The notes: generated by a model from the letters alone, not told the origin. Positions 23,261-36,589 are shown, counted from the first letter of the stretch. The stretch: DNA of 64,000 nt from Phycomyces nitens (GCA_022702545.1 JAHRBC010000002.1:3968001-4032000), one strand, 5' to 3'. Numbers and translations: made by a program.

Positions 23261-26200
23261 AATATAGACTATGAAATGTATAAGTTATTATTATATATTC
23301 CTAAATCGATTACTTGTATACATTAATAATAAGATCAATGTAAATACATGATCTTCATTTACACCTTACAATCGTTTGTTGGTATTATAGTAGCCCTGTA
23401 TTAACAGTACCAACATAAACTCTCTAATATTAAGCAGCTATCGCATTTACTACAAGCGAGACATCCTAGTGTTCTATCTGTAACTGTTTTCTCTCATTGC
23501 AAAAATAAAGTGTGTCAATAAAAGACAGTACAGAGGCAAAAGAAGAGGGCCCAAGTGATTAAAGAGTGGCTTTGCTATGTATGCTATTTTTATATACATT
23601 ATCAATTGGAGTTTCTACTTTAAATATATATAAAGAGATCATGCAAATCCAAGCATTTTTATAAACCAATTCTAGAATTACTAGTGGTGCTTAAATACAA
23701 TTAAGTTAAACATTGTCATTTGCTTTATGTCAAGCTGCCAAATGATCATAGCTTGCTACCAAGTCTATACTTCAACCCCAATATTTGACGCCAATCTTCT
23801 ATTTAGGGTGCTTACGATCAAGCATATATATTTTTGCATCATTTTTCTTTGAAAACTCTATAAGAAATCTTCTTGGAATATAAATATATCTGTGCTTAAT
23901 ATTCTCCTTTAAATATGATATATGGTATATTTAGATCTGGTACCTTTTTTTAAACAACACTTCAGCAAATTGAGCTGGCTAATGATATCGTTATAAATAC
24001 TATGAGTAATGTTATTATTTTGTTTATTTAAATGTATATATTTAGCAATAACCAACCCGGTTACCTGGCCTTTACATGACATATCAATTAACATATCAAA
24101 TATTTGTATTCCTTTAATAATATTAGTTGAGCTAGCTTTATTCATAAAAGTATTAACCTTGGTATTCGAGAGATAATACTTTTAAAAAACTATACAACTT
24201 TTAACACTAAACTATATGATTTGGATTTTATTATTATTATTTAATAAATCATGAAAACATATATATATATATATATATATATTGATATTTGCATGAATTG
24301 CGGTGTAATGCCAGATTCAACTATATTATCAAAACCAATATATGGGCATCCAATATAACTCAAAGTTAAATATGTTGGAATTCTCTCTGTCATGGCCTAG
24401 ACCGTGTTCAATTTGTTTCTTGAATTGTGATTATAAAGTCTTGAATAAATATATGGATCTACTACAGTAGATGGATACTCCAATAAATATATTTATTATT
24501 TACAGATCTAATTTCTCTAAAGAATATTTATGTGGAGGTTATACTTGAGATTATCAATACCTAAAATCTCAATATTATGTATGTAATGTTATGGAAATAT
24601 TATCATACAGAGTAGTACCAAAGAAGTAGGTAAAGATGCGCAGCTTAACATGTGAATGTTTTCAAGCAACTAAACATTTTTCAGACAATAGATCAAGTAG
24701 TAAACGTCCCCATTTGTTGAGAAAATACCTGGTAAAGTGGAAAAATTACTGGATTTTGAGTAACAATGCATTTTTTGTGTGTATATTTTAGCAGGATTTA
24801 TGGGTTCAATATTCTCAAAATCCGGTACGTCTGACTAGAAATATATTGGCGTTTTTTTAGAACTGGACACTTCGGGGGATATATATGTATTTCCCCGAAA
24901 AGTTTCGATCATAAAGTATTGCCATACATTAGAACCTGTCCATCTCCACTAAATTCTACAGAAATAGAAAGTCGATCAGTGTTCATCCATAAATTAGTAT
25001 GTACAACAACCTGTACTTGGATAACTTTTCATCTGATCTTTGTTACATTTTCTGTGTGTGTGTATTTCTAATGTATAGTAAGATGATACTAATTCACCCT
25101 GTCTATAAAATAAAAGTCGGTAGATGGATACAACACATATATCAGAGATCATATTCTTGTCCAAGATATCAATTGGCAGCAACAGACTGTCAATTACATG
25201 AGTTCTTTGCCGAATAATAATTATATTTATCTTGAGCATGTACAACCTTGCACCTACTGTGATCGGGGTCGTACAAAAGAGGAACCAAAAACGATTCGAA
25301 TTGCAGGATTATATATGATTTCCTAAACGAAAAGCATACAAGCCTTTTCAAAGGAGATCATGCACAGCTCCCACTTTATCTTTTATTACATATAAGATGA
25401 TCTGATCCAGTATTAAACACATAGTCTATTCTAAAAACGTAAGATATTCCTTTACTAACATTACTTGCTTATAGTTTAAAGTCTAATACTCTTCCTAATA
25501 AAGAGAATCCAAAGACACTCCTGATGCGACCCTAATTACAATTTTTAAAAAAAAACTTATTTCATGAAAACACCCAAATAAACCAGTGGACCATAAAATT
25601 GGAGTTATTCAACACCAAGACTTAAAGTCCAAAGACAATATACTTAATATGTTTAGAAAACAATTGAGCAGGACTCTTTAAGCTCTAGATAAAAATAAAA
25701 GTAAAGCAACGTCTGGTAAAATTAATGTGATATTCTCAGGGACAAACAGCCCCTTTAGTTGCACTTTTTGTCTTGTAAAACTTAAAATATACTTTCTGTG
25801 GAGAGTGTGGCATTAGAGTATAGCTAGATCTTTATGCCTGTGCTCATCAAATAAGGAGAATCATGAGAGAATACTGTAGCAAGTTACTGAACTATGTATT
25901 TGTACGTGGTATTCTCTCATGTCTCTGGAGAAAAATATTAATGTATTAGTACGACAAGCAAATTTTTTAAATATGTGCAACTTTGACAGATGCAAAAAAA
26001 AAAGCATAGAAAAGAATAGTAGAAGCATTAGAATGTAACCATTAAAGAACAGTCGAAAGCAATTGGAATTAAAGGGGTCCAAAAGGCATATTTTCAAATA
26101 TTCCTTTCAATTGATAAAAGCAATGGCTAATTTTCGAGCATATCAATGATGTTTACATAATTAGATTTATCTGCTTGTACCAAGTTGCTTACGTGGATAA

Positions 26201-26442
26201 TATACCAAGGGTACTCGAGTATTGGCATCTATTGCAAGCCAAGAGGCCAGACGTTTTGAATAACAAGAACAAATTAATTGAATGTTACCAGATAGCATGC
26301 CCAGTTCTCTACCTGATTATATGATTCAAGGGAATGCGTACAACCTTCTCACACATCGGGTAGCTGGCAAGTACAACATCAACAGGAGAAAAATAGTATA
26401 AATATACGAGGTAGAATAACTTGTTCAGTATCTTTATCTCCA
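23261..26442. other. AT-rich intergenic region with an (AT)n tract and a possible unknown coding relic
   Basis: A pure (AT)n tract sits at 24259-24282. On the minus strand, 24420-24290 and 24145-23909 read as coherent protein-like segments separated by that tract (TYLTLSYIGCPYIGFDNIVE, then STNIIKGIQIFDMLIDMSC), a possible decayed gene. At the right end, from about 26200, is the promoter of the phospholipase B gene with a TATAAATATAC box near 26396. Confidence 0.45.
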
Positions 26443-28238
26443 ATGCTTCTCTCTAAATCACTCCTCCTGATCTCCGCCACATTTGGCCTTGTCTTTGTAT
26501 CCAATGTGCAGGCAATCAAGATGTCTACAATTGAAGAATGTCCGTCTCTGAAGCCCAGATCTTCTCCTCCAAAAAATGTCTACGATCTTCGCCCAGATGA
26601 CATTACTGTTGTTGGTGCCATTGGTGATAGGTAAGATAAAGATAACAAAAGATATCTTTTTGGATTGGCGTCTGACAATATATGATCTACATAAACTCCT
26701 GCATTCTCTAATCCATGATTCAAACAGTATTACTGCTGGATTTGCTGCTGATGGCATTCAAGGAGATTCTCTCTTGAACATAAAGTCGATTTACGAATAC
26801 CGTGGTGTCAGCTATGCTGGAGGTGGTGATCCTGGTGCAATTACTGTTCCCAATCTCCTCAAGAAGTACAGTCCCAAGTTACTTGGACCATCGATTGGAG
26901 AACATTTGGCAGAATTGTGTTTTGGTAAGGATCCTTAAGCTTTATAAAGCCGTACTGACTAAATACAATTATGCTTTACATAGGCCCTCTATGCGCTCCT
27001 AATCAATGTATGTATTCCTCAGTAACTTTAGAGATATCATCACCTTTGAAAATGACTGATATTGACTATAAACCTGCTTTAACAGATAAACCAAGCCAGG
27101 ATATCTTGAATGCTGCTCAATCTGGCGCAATGGCACCCAATCTGGATGATCAAATTGACTACCTTTTGCCAGGTAAGCAAAATAAAATGAATGTATGGTT
27201 GGAGATATTTACTTTATTTGCAGCAATCAAGAACTTGCCAGGTGTCAACTACACCCACGACTGGAAGCTTATCAATATCCAGATTGGCAGTAAGTTTGGT
27301 CTGCAATTATGCGTACTCTTAAAAAATGAAAGCAAAAATCTTATACACACTTCAAACGTCAACCCCTAGGCAATGACCAATGCACATACTGTATTGATCC
27401 CGTTTTCCAATCACTTGGACCCAAGAACTATGCCAAGAACATTGTTGCTGCAATTGAGCGCATCAGAACCACCGTTCCACGCGTCATGATTAACCTGTGT
27501 AAGTACCTGTGGCAATCAATCCACATACAATTCCCTAACTGTCCCAAAAATGCCAGTGAGCACCTTCAAGGTTTCCCAAGTCTATATCCTTACATCTCAA
27601 CAAGAGTACTGCCGTCCTTTCAAGAACATTAACTTTAAGCTGAACACTTTTGAGTGCATGTGTGCCATTAACCCCAAGAACCATGCAAAGATAGACAAGG
27701 TGTCTGATGGTAAGTTCAAGTAAATGAAATGTTTGTTTGGGCTGTGTTTAACTTTGGGATCGTCGATTAGAATACAATGCAGAGCTCCTCAATATCTTTA
27801 ATACCTACAAGGCCAAGAGCACGGATACTTTTGGTGTGATGTATACACCCGTGCCTGTGAACATCACTAGTTTCCCTATCGATGCACTTAGGTACGTCAA
27901 TCGTTCGATAGGCGGTCTGGATGGCCATAGGGATAGATTAAATAAAGGACAAACAATTGCGTCAATACTGACATTTGATATAGCAACATTGATTGCTTCC
28001 ACCCTAGCACCAAAGGTCATGAGTGGGTGTCCAAGGTAAGGATTTGTTATTGGAATAAAGATTGATACTGACATTCTGCTTAGGCTCTCTGGAATACGAT
28101 GTTTGTTCCCTTGGCCAACAAACCAGACGTATTGAACTTTGACATAAATGAACAGGTAAGCCTTTACTCTTTGATATCTTGTCTATAACACCTTGCTAGG
28201 TCTTTTGCCCAACCGAGACTGACCGTATAGGAAGTTAA
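26443..28238 (+). CDS. Phospholipase B-like secreted SGNH/GDSL lipase
   Basis: Homologue of phospholipase B1 (PLB), which removes both acyl chains from phospholipids; predicted secreted. Eleven exons: 26443-26630, 26728-26924, 26984-27007, 27086-27172, 27224-27289, 27370-27498, 27557-27709, 27771-27891, 27984-28035, 28084-28155 and 28200-28238, giving 375 aa. A signal peptide occupies about residues 1-24 (LLLISATFGLVFVSNVQA). Splicing rebuilds the catalytic blocks: Ser in GDSITAGFA (exon 1/2), IGSNDQC (exon 5/6), and the Asp/His pair in IDCFHPSTKGHEW (exon 9). Cys residues in the C-terminal half suggest disulphides. There is no C-terminal membrane segment. Exon 3 is only 24 nt, but it restores the reading through APNQYKPSQD. 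A TATA box lies about 45 bp upstream. Confidence 0.93.
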
Positions 28239-28755
28239 ATGGGTCAAGGCCACTTATTTATTTAATTATTTATTTATTTATTTATCTATTTATTTATTAT
28301 TATTTATTGTACGAGTATTCTCAACAAGATAATGCATATAATGATGTCCATCTGAATGGGTGACGTTGATTGTGCATTCAAAATAAATAATGTCTAGTGT
28401 ATCATGCACCCCAAAAGCTAGCTCTGTTTAGTGTGTCCTTTGAGATCTAGTGAATTATGGCCGTGTTTCACTTTAAATGACCAACAAGGTGCCAATTCAC
28501 AAAGGCCGTACCTTTTGAATCTTGTCTTTCAAAGACAATCGGCATGTCCTGCACTCAAATGTCATCTTTTTCTCCATACAAATGTATTAATTTTTGAATC
28601 CTTTTAATTGCCCTTGCCCCTTATTTTCTTGTACTCTTTCACTATACATAAGCACGTGCTGCAAAGGGAAACAACACACCATTTCAATTTTTTTTATTTT
28701 ATATTATTTTATTTTACTGTCGACCAAATTTTATTCCTTCCTCTTGAACTTTCAA
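28239..28755. other. Intergenic spacer with (TTTA)n repeat
   Basis: An ATTT/TTTA tetranucleotide tract spans about 28255-28310. The remainder should hold the promoter of the TMEM184-like gene; pyrimidine-rich tracts precede its start codon. Confidence 0.6.
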
Positions 28756-31023
28756 ATGTCATCAAGGTTTCGGGCCCTCTTGTTTGCAGACAATGGCTAT
28801 GGCGAAGGTGGCGCAGGATCTGGATTCAGTCCGATTGCAATCAATCTAGCCCTCTTGTTTACCATTGTAGCCACCTGCATCTCAATGATCTCTGTCTGGC
28901 TACACTGGAAGAACTATCGAAAACCGGTAATAATGACAATGACAGTAGCATACCAGAAAGGAGACTCATCGTCTTTGATAGAACCAACAAAGACAAGTCA
29001 TTCGTATCCTATGGATGTAAGTCTTTACGGTAAAATTGCCATTAGTCTGACATTTATATGTATATGTATATTTGGTCAATAGTGTACCCATCTATGGTAT
29101 CAGTACCTTTGTGTCTCTGGTGTCTCTCAATGTGGCATTCTATGTGGATACCTTTCGTGATATGTACGAAGCATATGTCATCTATGCCTTCTTTAACCTC
29201 TTGCTCAACAAGCTTGGAGGTGAACGAGCGTTGATTATCATGCTTCACTCTCGACCACCGTCGCAAAACTTCTTTCCTGGAACACTATGGTCACGAGAAA
29301 TCTATGTGGGTGACCCATACACATTTCTGTTTGTCAAAAGAGGTATCCTCCAGTTTGTCTATGTCAAACCAATCCTGGCAGTCGTCACCATGGTCCTCAA
29401 GGCAACCGGATACTATAGCGAAGGAGAAATTAGCTGGTCAAGCTCTTATCTCTACCTCACTTTCTTTTACAACATCAGTGTAACCCTGACCTTGTGGTGC
29501 CTCATGGTCTTTTTCTATGCCACAAAGAAAGACTTGGTTGCATTTAGGTAAGACAGTTTGCCAATAGGCTTTTTTGGCTGATTACATTCCCTAGACCTCT
29601 TCCGAAATTCCTCTGTGTCAAGGCCATCATCTTCTTTTCATTTTGGCAGAGTGTGATCATTGCCCTCATGGTGGCAGGTGGAATGATTCAGGATGGTAAA
29701 TATATCAACCTTGTCCTCATACAATCCTAACACACATTACAGAGGGTCCTGAGCATATCTCGGTTGCCATCCAAGATTTTCTTATTTGTATGGAAATGGT
29801 ACCCGCAGCAATTGCTCATTCGTAAGGCTTAATTTTTTTTACTCTAGAATGCTCAGCTTCTTATCCCTTTTTTTAGGTTCTCATTTTCATACGAAGACTA
29901 TTATGATCCCAATGTGCATTCTGCGCGTATGCCCATATTTAAAGCAATCAAAGACTCATTTGGAATCAAAGACGTAGTTATGGATACCCTTGATACTCTT
30001 CGAGGCTCCCAGTTCAATTACAGATCTTTTGAACCTTCAGAAGGAGTTCCACATATCGGAAGCAGTCGAACATCTCGAATTATGGCCGGCCTACGCTATT
30101 CGACTAGCACAACAAAAAAGCATTGGCTTGAGCCTGCACCAACGTCCCGTTTCATCACTGCTGGGCGTGCATTAAATGAGGGGGGAGCATATGAAGAGCC
30201 TGAGACTCTCGAATTCGATGATCCGGATCCTAATGATGAGGTTGAAGAACACTACAAGACGAGTAGATCCATGTTGTTTGGTGACTATAATTACCCTGTC
30301 ATCGATTTTCGTATTCCACTTTGGAAACAAGTTCGTGGTGGAGGTAGTGGAGGGTATGGCGGAACTTCTGCAGCAGGGCGGAACACTGGTTCAGATACAA
30401 AGAAAAACAAAGGAAAGTACCGCTCAAAGAGGTCTGGCTTGTCCCCTCGAAAAGGCTGTGTTGATGTGATTGTGGAACAAGGAAAGGGCAACTTTGTGGT
30501 CGTGGAAGCAGTAACTGATGATGAGGATGAGGATGATGATAACACTGGCTCAGACCCTTCTATAAGAACATTGTTGCCTCACACTGGAAGTGGTCGACGT
30601 ACCACACACAAGAAGACGCCTTTTAAAGGCAACGGGCCAAGGAGTGGGCTGAACACCCCAGCCAGAACACCCAATCATTCGAGGGCACCCAGCCCATCAA
30701 GAGGCCCAATTTCGCCTAGAATAGTGTCACCCATTAACCCACCCCCAGAGCGTTCAAACTACCTACAACCTGTTCTTCCCCACCCACCTCGTACTTCTCG
30801 GTCTACACCACCTGTTGTTTCGGTTCAACCACCGGCTATGCCTGTTGAACCACCGAGCTATCAGGCTCCAAACTCATTACCGAAAGAGCAGACACTCCAG
30901 GGTTACCGAGATTCTCCAGAAGAGTCTTGGCAATGGCCAGATCATACAGCCTCGACAAGAGCATCGTCCAATCATACTGACAATGACAATGATGTATTCT
31001 TGACAGGAAATGTCTGGAAATAA
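28756..31023 (+). CDS. TMEM184/organic solute transporter Ost-alpha family (DUF300) membrane protein with long disordered tail
   Basis: Six exons: 28756-28926, 28982-29016, 29083-29547, 29595-29695, 29743-29821 and 29877-31023, giving 665 aa. Residues 1-310 hold about seven membrane segments typical of the family, starting ALLFTIVATCISMISVWLHW. The 35-nt exon 2 supplies QVIRILWIVPIYGIST, and the conserved SFSYEDYYDP block lies at the exon 5/6 junction. The start ATG gives MSSRFRALLF just before the first segment. From about residue 330 on, the tail is rich in Ser/Pro/Gly and acidic runs (DDEDEDDDNTGSDP) and is probably a cytosolic disordered region. Family members sit in vacuolar, plasma or endosomal membranes, and fungal roles are poorly known. 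Confidence 0.92.
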
Positions 31024-33233
31024 GGGATAAAGCTGCATTTTTTTATTTTTTTTATTTTTTTATTTGTGTTTTCATGCTCTGTACATTTCACCCTTTTTCA
31101 TATTCTCTAAACAATGCTTTGCATTTCCCTCTTCATTGTTCTTTGATACCCGTATAATCACATATACTTTTTAAATATATCGAAAGAACATATATGTAAT
31201 ATTTTTGGAAATCGATCAACTGTATAATCACTTGTTACTAACAACACAAGAAAATCCTTGAAGCTTTCCAAAAACAGCATAAATCCCACCTGTTTAGCTT
31301 TTCTTCCAACGCCTACTTTTAACCCGCTCTTTTTTGCATCATAAATACTGAATCAAGGTGGTGTACCATATTCAATCTCTCGATCATGGTGATGAATCGG
31401 CAGATTTCTCAAGCACAGCAATAATAATAATACAATATATCCTGGCAATGTCAGATACAGCCCATTGAAAAAGTGTCAATGGCTTTATATTTATATATAT
31501 CTTGTTCAATCTTTGGAATACTTGTTTTGATCTACAGGGTAATTTAGAAATACCCCTTTGCATATGCCAACTTTTTGTCATTATGTTTAAAAAAAAAATA
31601 AGACTTTATGATGTACGGCATGCTTTTATTTTTGACAGATTCTGGCTGCCGAATTTTATTACAAAATTATGTCAAGAATATCTTGCTGCAAAATGTACCT
31701 AATACACAAATCTTTAAAATAAAATAAATAAAAAAAGGCAGTTGGCGTGTGGTTTGCCTTTTGGTTTACGAAGATCAAATTGCAGGGATCAATGCGCGCC
31801 TGACCCTACTGATTCCTGCAAGACCAACCGAGTGCCCTGAAATAAATGTGCTGATAATAGAATCCCTGCAAGCACCTTTGACATCCATGAGTGGATAGAG
31901 GCACTGACAAGTCCCAGAGAGCTTGGGTTACATTTGTGGTTCGTATTTTGACTCTTGGTCACAGAATAACATGGCTCCTTGTCAATTCGTTTAAATGTAC
32001 GAGTGCTTTTGATGTCTAGAGACCCAGGACCCAGTAGAAGTTTGGTAAGAAAAGGGGTTATTGCCAGTGGTTTACAAGGTAAGGACATCTCTATGTATAG
32101 GTGTTTTAATGCTCATTACGCTACAAACACGTAAAATGGATATTCATGGAAAAATGATCCTTTTGGTATAGGCGATGGATGACGGTGATTTTTGTTATTT
32201 ATATTATTATTGCACAACATGGGACAGAGTGTCAGTGTTTAAAGCTTGTTGTGATCTTTATCAATTCTTTCTCTCCTTTTTTTTTAAAGAAAAGACAACG
32301 CAATTGCTTTGGACCTTTCATTCATATAAATATCGTCCAAGAGTGATTTAAAGCTAGATTTCTGCAATTATATACAGCACTAAATTCAATAAAGCAAAAA
32401 AGAATACTTGGAAAATGACGATCAAAGATTCAGACTAAACGGACAGTCAAAATAAAGGTTAGCTAATTGGGTTGGCGCCTATTCCGAATGGGATTTTTAG
32501 AATGATTGTGAATCTATGGTGTAACATTTCTAAAGTGCTGTAAGTCTAGGTAGAGTCGACTGGCTATCTCTATGATTATGTTCTTGGGCATGTTTAGCTG
32601 AGAGAGCATATATTAAAGGGTATCTGGTGTACTTTGGGATTTCCAGGTAATGGAGATGTGTTTGAAGTCTGGTGCGGTAGTCAGACTTCATTTCACGGGT
32701 CAGACATGTAACAATGGCCTAAAGTTGGCGGAGAAACCTCATGTTTCTCAACCTCTTTTTGTTAATGTGTAAAAGGTGGTTTAGACAGGGCTTGGGTTTA
32801 TTTGAATGGTAATGATGTTGGTTATACCAGTGGTCTGGATCCGAAGATCTCTATAGCCATATTTTCACATTGAGAATGAGAGCTGCCCTGAACCAATTTG
32901 CCCAGGAGGAAGGGGGCACAGACTGTCTATCAAATATATCTATTGAACAAGCCAAGAAACCTTTTGCAATTGATTGTCTCTATAAAGTCTATTCTATCAA
33001 ATATACAGCTAAAAACCATTGTTTTTTTATTTGACAAGAATATAGCCAAAGATCAATAGAATCACCTTTATATATACATCCTGTCGCCATCTTAAAAAAT
33101 AAATGATTAGAGCAATTCTGGATTCCCTATTAGTTTGATGGTGTCACTGGATTCCGGGAGAGCTTTCTGGTCGACCTATAAATTGGGATTTATTTAAAAG
33201 TGATTCCGTTTTCCTTGTTTCTTTCTGTTATCC
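31024..33233. other. Intergenic region, no strongly supported gene
   Basis: About 2.2 kb. A 99-codon minus-strand frame at 31789-32088 lies in a patch richer in G+C than the flanks, but it has no recognisable motif. The rest is AT-rich. Confidence 0.5.
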
Positions 33234-34728
33234 ATGAGTGGACCTGTCACTCTCCAGATCCACAGCAAGCTCATATATCTTTTAGCCGGAACAGCATGCT
33301 TCTTGTTCTGGCTATTCCTGTGGTCCTGGCAGGACAATCTTCGGATGCTTTTGCCCACAGCCAATGATACCCAACCCGAACCACAGTCCATCAGGCCCAT
33401 GGTCGATGGATCACTGATAAACAGCACCCTCTGCACCATAGAGACCTATAACAAAGGCCAGTGGAAATACAGACCCCTGAATATCAAGCCAGTCAACAAG
33501 GCAACGATTGACAAAGCAGTTGGATATCACTGCAAGAAGCAATTTACACACATGTGTTACAGACGAGACGATCCCAAAGAACTCCAACGTAGTAAGCGCA
33601 TGTATGTGTCTTATTCAGTAAGACAAATCAAGGCTAACATGGATCGACCAAAGGCTTGACTATAGTTGGGAACCATCATCGTGCTCAGTCTTGGAATTGG
33701 ATCCAGAAGCATTCGCCAAACACCTATCAAAGAAATCTCTGTTGATGATCGGAGACTCCATTACACAGCTACACTACGAAAGTCTGAGTTGTCTGCTCGG
33801 AGAGTACATGCAGGTTCCAAAGCAAGAGACCCATGTAAACGGTGGTGATGACTATATTAAGCCCACCCAGCACGTTTACAAGCAGGCCACCAAGGACGAT
33901 AAGGAAGTATCGATGGCATACATTCGGGCAGACTATTTGATACGCTTGGACGACTTTAAGTTGATTGCACCATTCGAAGAAGAAGGAGACCAGATGGGAC
34001 GAGGCCATAATTATCCTTGGTAAGTGTGCTATTTTGTGGTAAAGGTTACTGACGATTGTCTTAGGGTTCATGCTATTCCTGATTTTGACTATGTGATCAT
34101 CAATACCGTAAGATTTGCTGTTACACTTCATTTTAGCTCATCGCCTCTACAAATGCTGATCTCACTTTTGAATAGGGCCCTCACTGGCATCCCAACTTCA
34201 AATGGGGTCCCAACAGATCTCAGGAAGAAATGCTGGGTGCCTTTAAAGAAGCCATGGGGATTGTATTTGAGCACCTCAAGAGCACTGTCAAACCACACCA
34301 GACGATATGGATCAGAAGCACGCCGTATGGACATGCCGGCTGTTCCCAGTACACCATTCCACAAAACATACCCTTTGAACCAACCGGACAGCCAAAGGAA
34401 TACGAATGGCATATGTTTGAAGCGTTTGATAATGTCTGGAAGGTATATAAATGAGATCCTGGTTATAGGGAGTATATTAAACAGAGTCTCCTATTTCATT
34501 TATAGGATTGGATCAGACAAGAGAACGACAGTCGATTCCAGTTCCTCGATGTTTCCCTGACAAACAGACGAGGCGATGCTCATTCTCGGCCAGACAAAGA
34601 CTGTCTCCATACATGTATACCTGGTAAGGACTAGTGAGTTTAATGAGAGGCTCAAAACTGACCTTATCTTAGGACCTGTGGATGATTGGAGTCGCCTGCT
34701 CTTTCATGAAATGGCCAAGAGATCCTAG
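33234..34728 (+). CDS. PC-esterase (TBL-like SGNH acyl-esterase/acyltransferase), type II membrane protein
   Basis: Six exons: 33234-33601, 33654-34019, 34065-34107, 34176-34442, 34506-34623 and 34673-34728, giving 405 aa. One N-terminal membrane anchor lies at about residues 13-32 (IYLLAGTACFLFWLFLW), consistent with a Golgi/ER lumenal enzyme. The family marks are all present: a CTIETYNKGQW start, YHCKKQFTHMCYRRDDPKEL, the catalytic Ser in MIGDSITQLHYES, and the Asp/His pair in DCLHTCIPGPVDDWSRLL near the C-terminus. Proteins of this class O-acetylate or deacetylate glycans. The exact sugar substrate cannot be read from the sequence. Confidence 0.92.
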
Positions 34729-35335
34729 ATATTATTATTTTTTGTTTAAAAAAATATGATATTTGATCTTATAGCCCTCCCATTGTATTATTAGTCTTCA
34801 TCCCATAACCCCCCCTTTTGCATTTGCTTACACAATTCTAGAACATATAATAAAAAAAGGTACTACCAAACATATATGTATATACAGTCTTTTCGGAAAG
34901 TAAATTCGTCACTGGTCAAAAACAAATGCACACAGAATCGAGAACAAAATTTATATCGCACAAAATGTAAAATGCGCCCTCGCTAGACCAATAAGATGCC
35001 CATGTTGCCAATTATTATTTTTGCAGTACAAACCTTGGCATAATTAAGTATAATAAATGCACCCCAAATGCCTATCATCTTTTTTATTTATTTCTTTTTT
35101 CCACAATTACACCAGAACTTATATGAAAATGGAAAAAAAGGTTCTGCTGTTGACGAGTACGGCTGGCCTGAGCCAATGGATTATATTATTGATGAGGAGC
35201 AGTTTCGTCTCGAAACTGTTGAGTTCTCATACACAATATTTAGATCAACTGCATTTGGAGAGCAAGAAAATGATAGAGAAATTGCAGATCGAGAAGGTAA
35301 AGCTTAATAACGACGTTAAAATGAAATAAACATTA
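34729..35335. other. Intergenic and transposon 5' flank
   Basis: Near 34886 the sequence ACAGTCTTTTCGGAAAGTAAA looks like the outer end of a Tc1/mariner terminal inverted repeat, but I could not find its inverted partner downstream. Short open frames before 35336 (including a TSTAGLSQWI segment) may be remnants of the transposase leader. Confidence 0.4.
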
Positions 35336-36408
35336 ATGAAACGGAGTTACATACACATACACTACTCTGATCAGGACAAAATGAGGTTCTTCAAGCTGTT
35401 ATTTGAGAGATGTCTGAGTACTGCTACTGTTGCAGCAAAACAATTAGGGATTCACGTTCGTAAAGGACAAAAATGGGCTACACAATATGAAAATGATCCT
35501 AACAGCATCTTTGAGAAATGTAGAAAGACTAGCTGCCAACGTATTCTCCATGTGAAACACAAAAATGCTATTCTCGATTTTATTAATGAGAATCCTTCCG
35601 TCGTCTTGGACAAAGTAATGAAAAGGTTAAAGCAAACATTTACAGAATTAAAAGTATCTAAAACTACTTTGTCTGATTTTTTTTTTAAAAAAAAAAAAAA
35701 AAACATTGCAATTTGTCTCTCAAAAAAAAAGCTCGGCTTCAGCCCATAGACCGAAACAGCGAAGAAAAGATTCAAGAGCATTTGGATTGGATTGGATTCA
35801 CAAATGGGATAAAACAGATATGAATTTTACAAGAGCTTGTGTCTTTCTTGACGAATCTGCTTTCCATATTAATTTGAAGCGTGGTATGGCATGTTCAAAG
35901 AAAGGCACACCAGCAGTGGTTACAGTTCCCAAAACACGAGAAACAACAACAACAACAACCATTCTAGGTGCAATGCCTGCCAAAGGATTAATAAAATGTA
36001 GCCTTAGGCTTCCGTAGCCTCCATCCAATAAAAAGAGAAAGAGAAAGAGAGGTGATGGTGTTGGGTATATGAGTAAAGGTACAGTGACAGGATATTATAT
36101 TAGCTTTCTAAAAGCTACAATGGATGAAATAGACCTATATCCATACATCTGAAGACATAGCTAAATACATGGAATCTCGTGGTTATCGCTGCGCTTATTT
36201 GTCTTTATATTTTCCTGAGCTCAATCCGATTGAGCAATTCTTGTCAGTTGTCAAAAGCAGAGTAAAACGCAACAAATTTCTCGAGAAGGAAACGCTGATG
36301 ACACGGATCAGTGAAGCCTCTAATAGCTTGAAGTTAAGTGATTTTAAAGGGATTATTAAACACTATCACAAATACTTGGACAAGTGTCGTAATTGTCAAC
36401 CGCTCTGA
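35336..36408 (+). pseudogene. IS630/Tc1-like (DDE_3) transposase, inactivated
   Basis: A nearly full transposase with few but fatal breaks. The N-terminal part (35336-35680) is open and carries the helix-turn-helix (STATVAAKQLGIHVRKGQKW). Frame is lost at a poly-T/poly-A tract near 35682-35702. The catalytic domain resumes with ACVFLDESAFHINLKRGMAC (first catalytic Asp, near 35850) and KKGTPAVVTVPKTRE. A stop occurs near 36017. Around 36145 the segment that should carry the second catalytic Asp (MDNAPIHTSEDIAKY region) is partly deleted. The third acidic residue survives in PELNPIEQFLSVVKSRVK. It therefore cannot be active. The high similarity to intact family members suggests recent death. 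Confidence 0.9.
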
Positions 36409-36589
36409 AGCAGCTTTTTTTTAAAAAAAAAAAGCGTTGCAAAATTCGCCAGCCATTTTGGTGGTGAGCGTTGGAAAGAGAAAAAGAAAAGCATCGCGTC
36501 AGGTGATCACTTTTTCTTTCAAGCTTTCTCTCAAGTTATTATGTTTTGTTCATTTCATCTTTTTTCCCCTTGTTGTCACGAAAACTACA

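Noticed and set aside
31789..32088. 99-codon minus-strand frame in a patch of higher G+C
   Set aside because: No recognisable domain, no splice partner and no clear promoter. Left as a possible small gene only.
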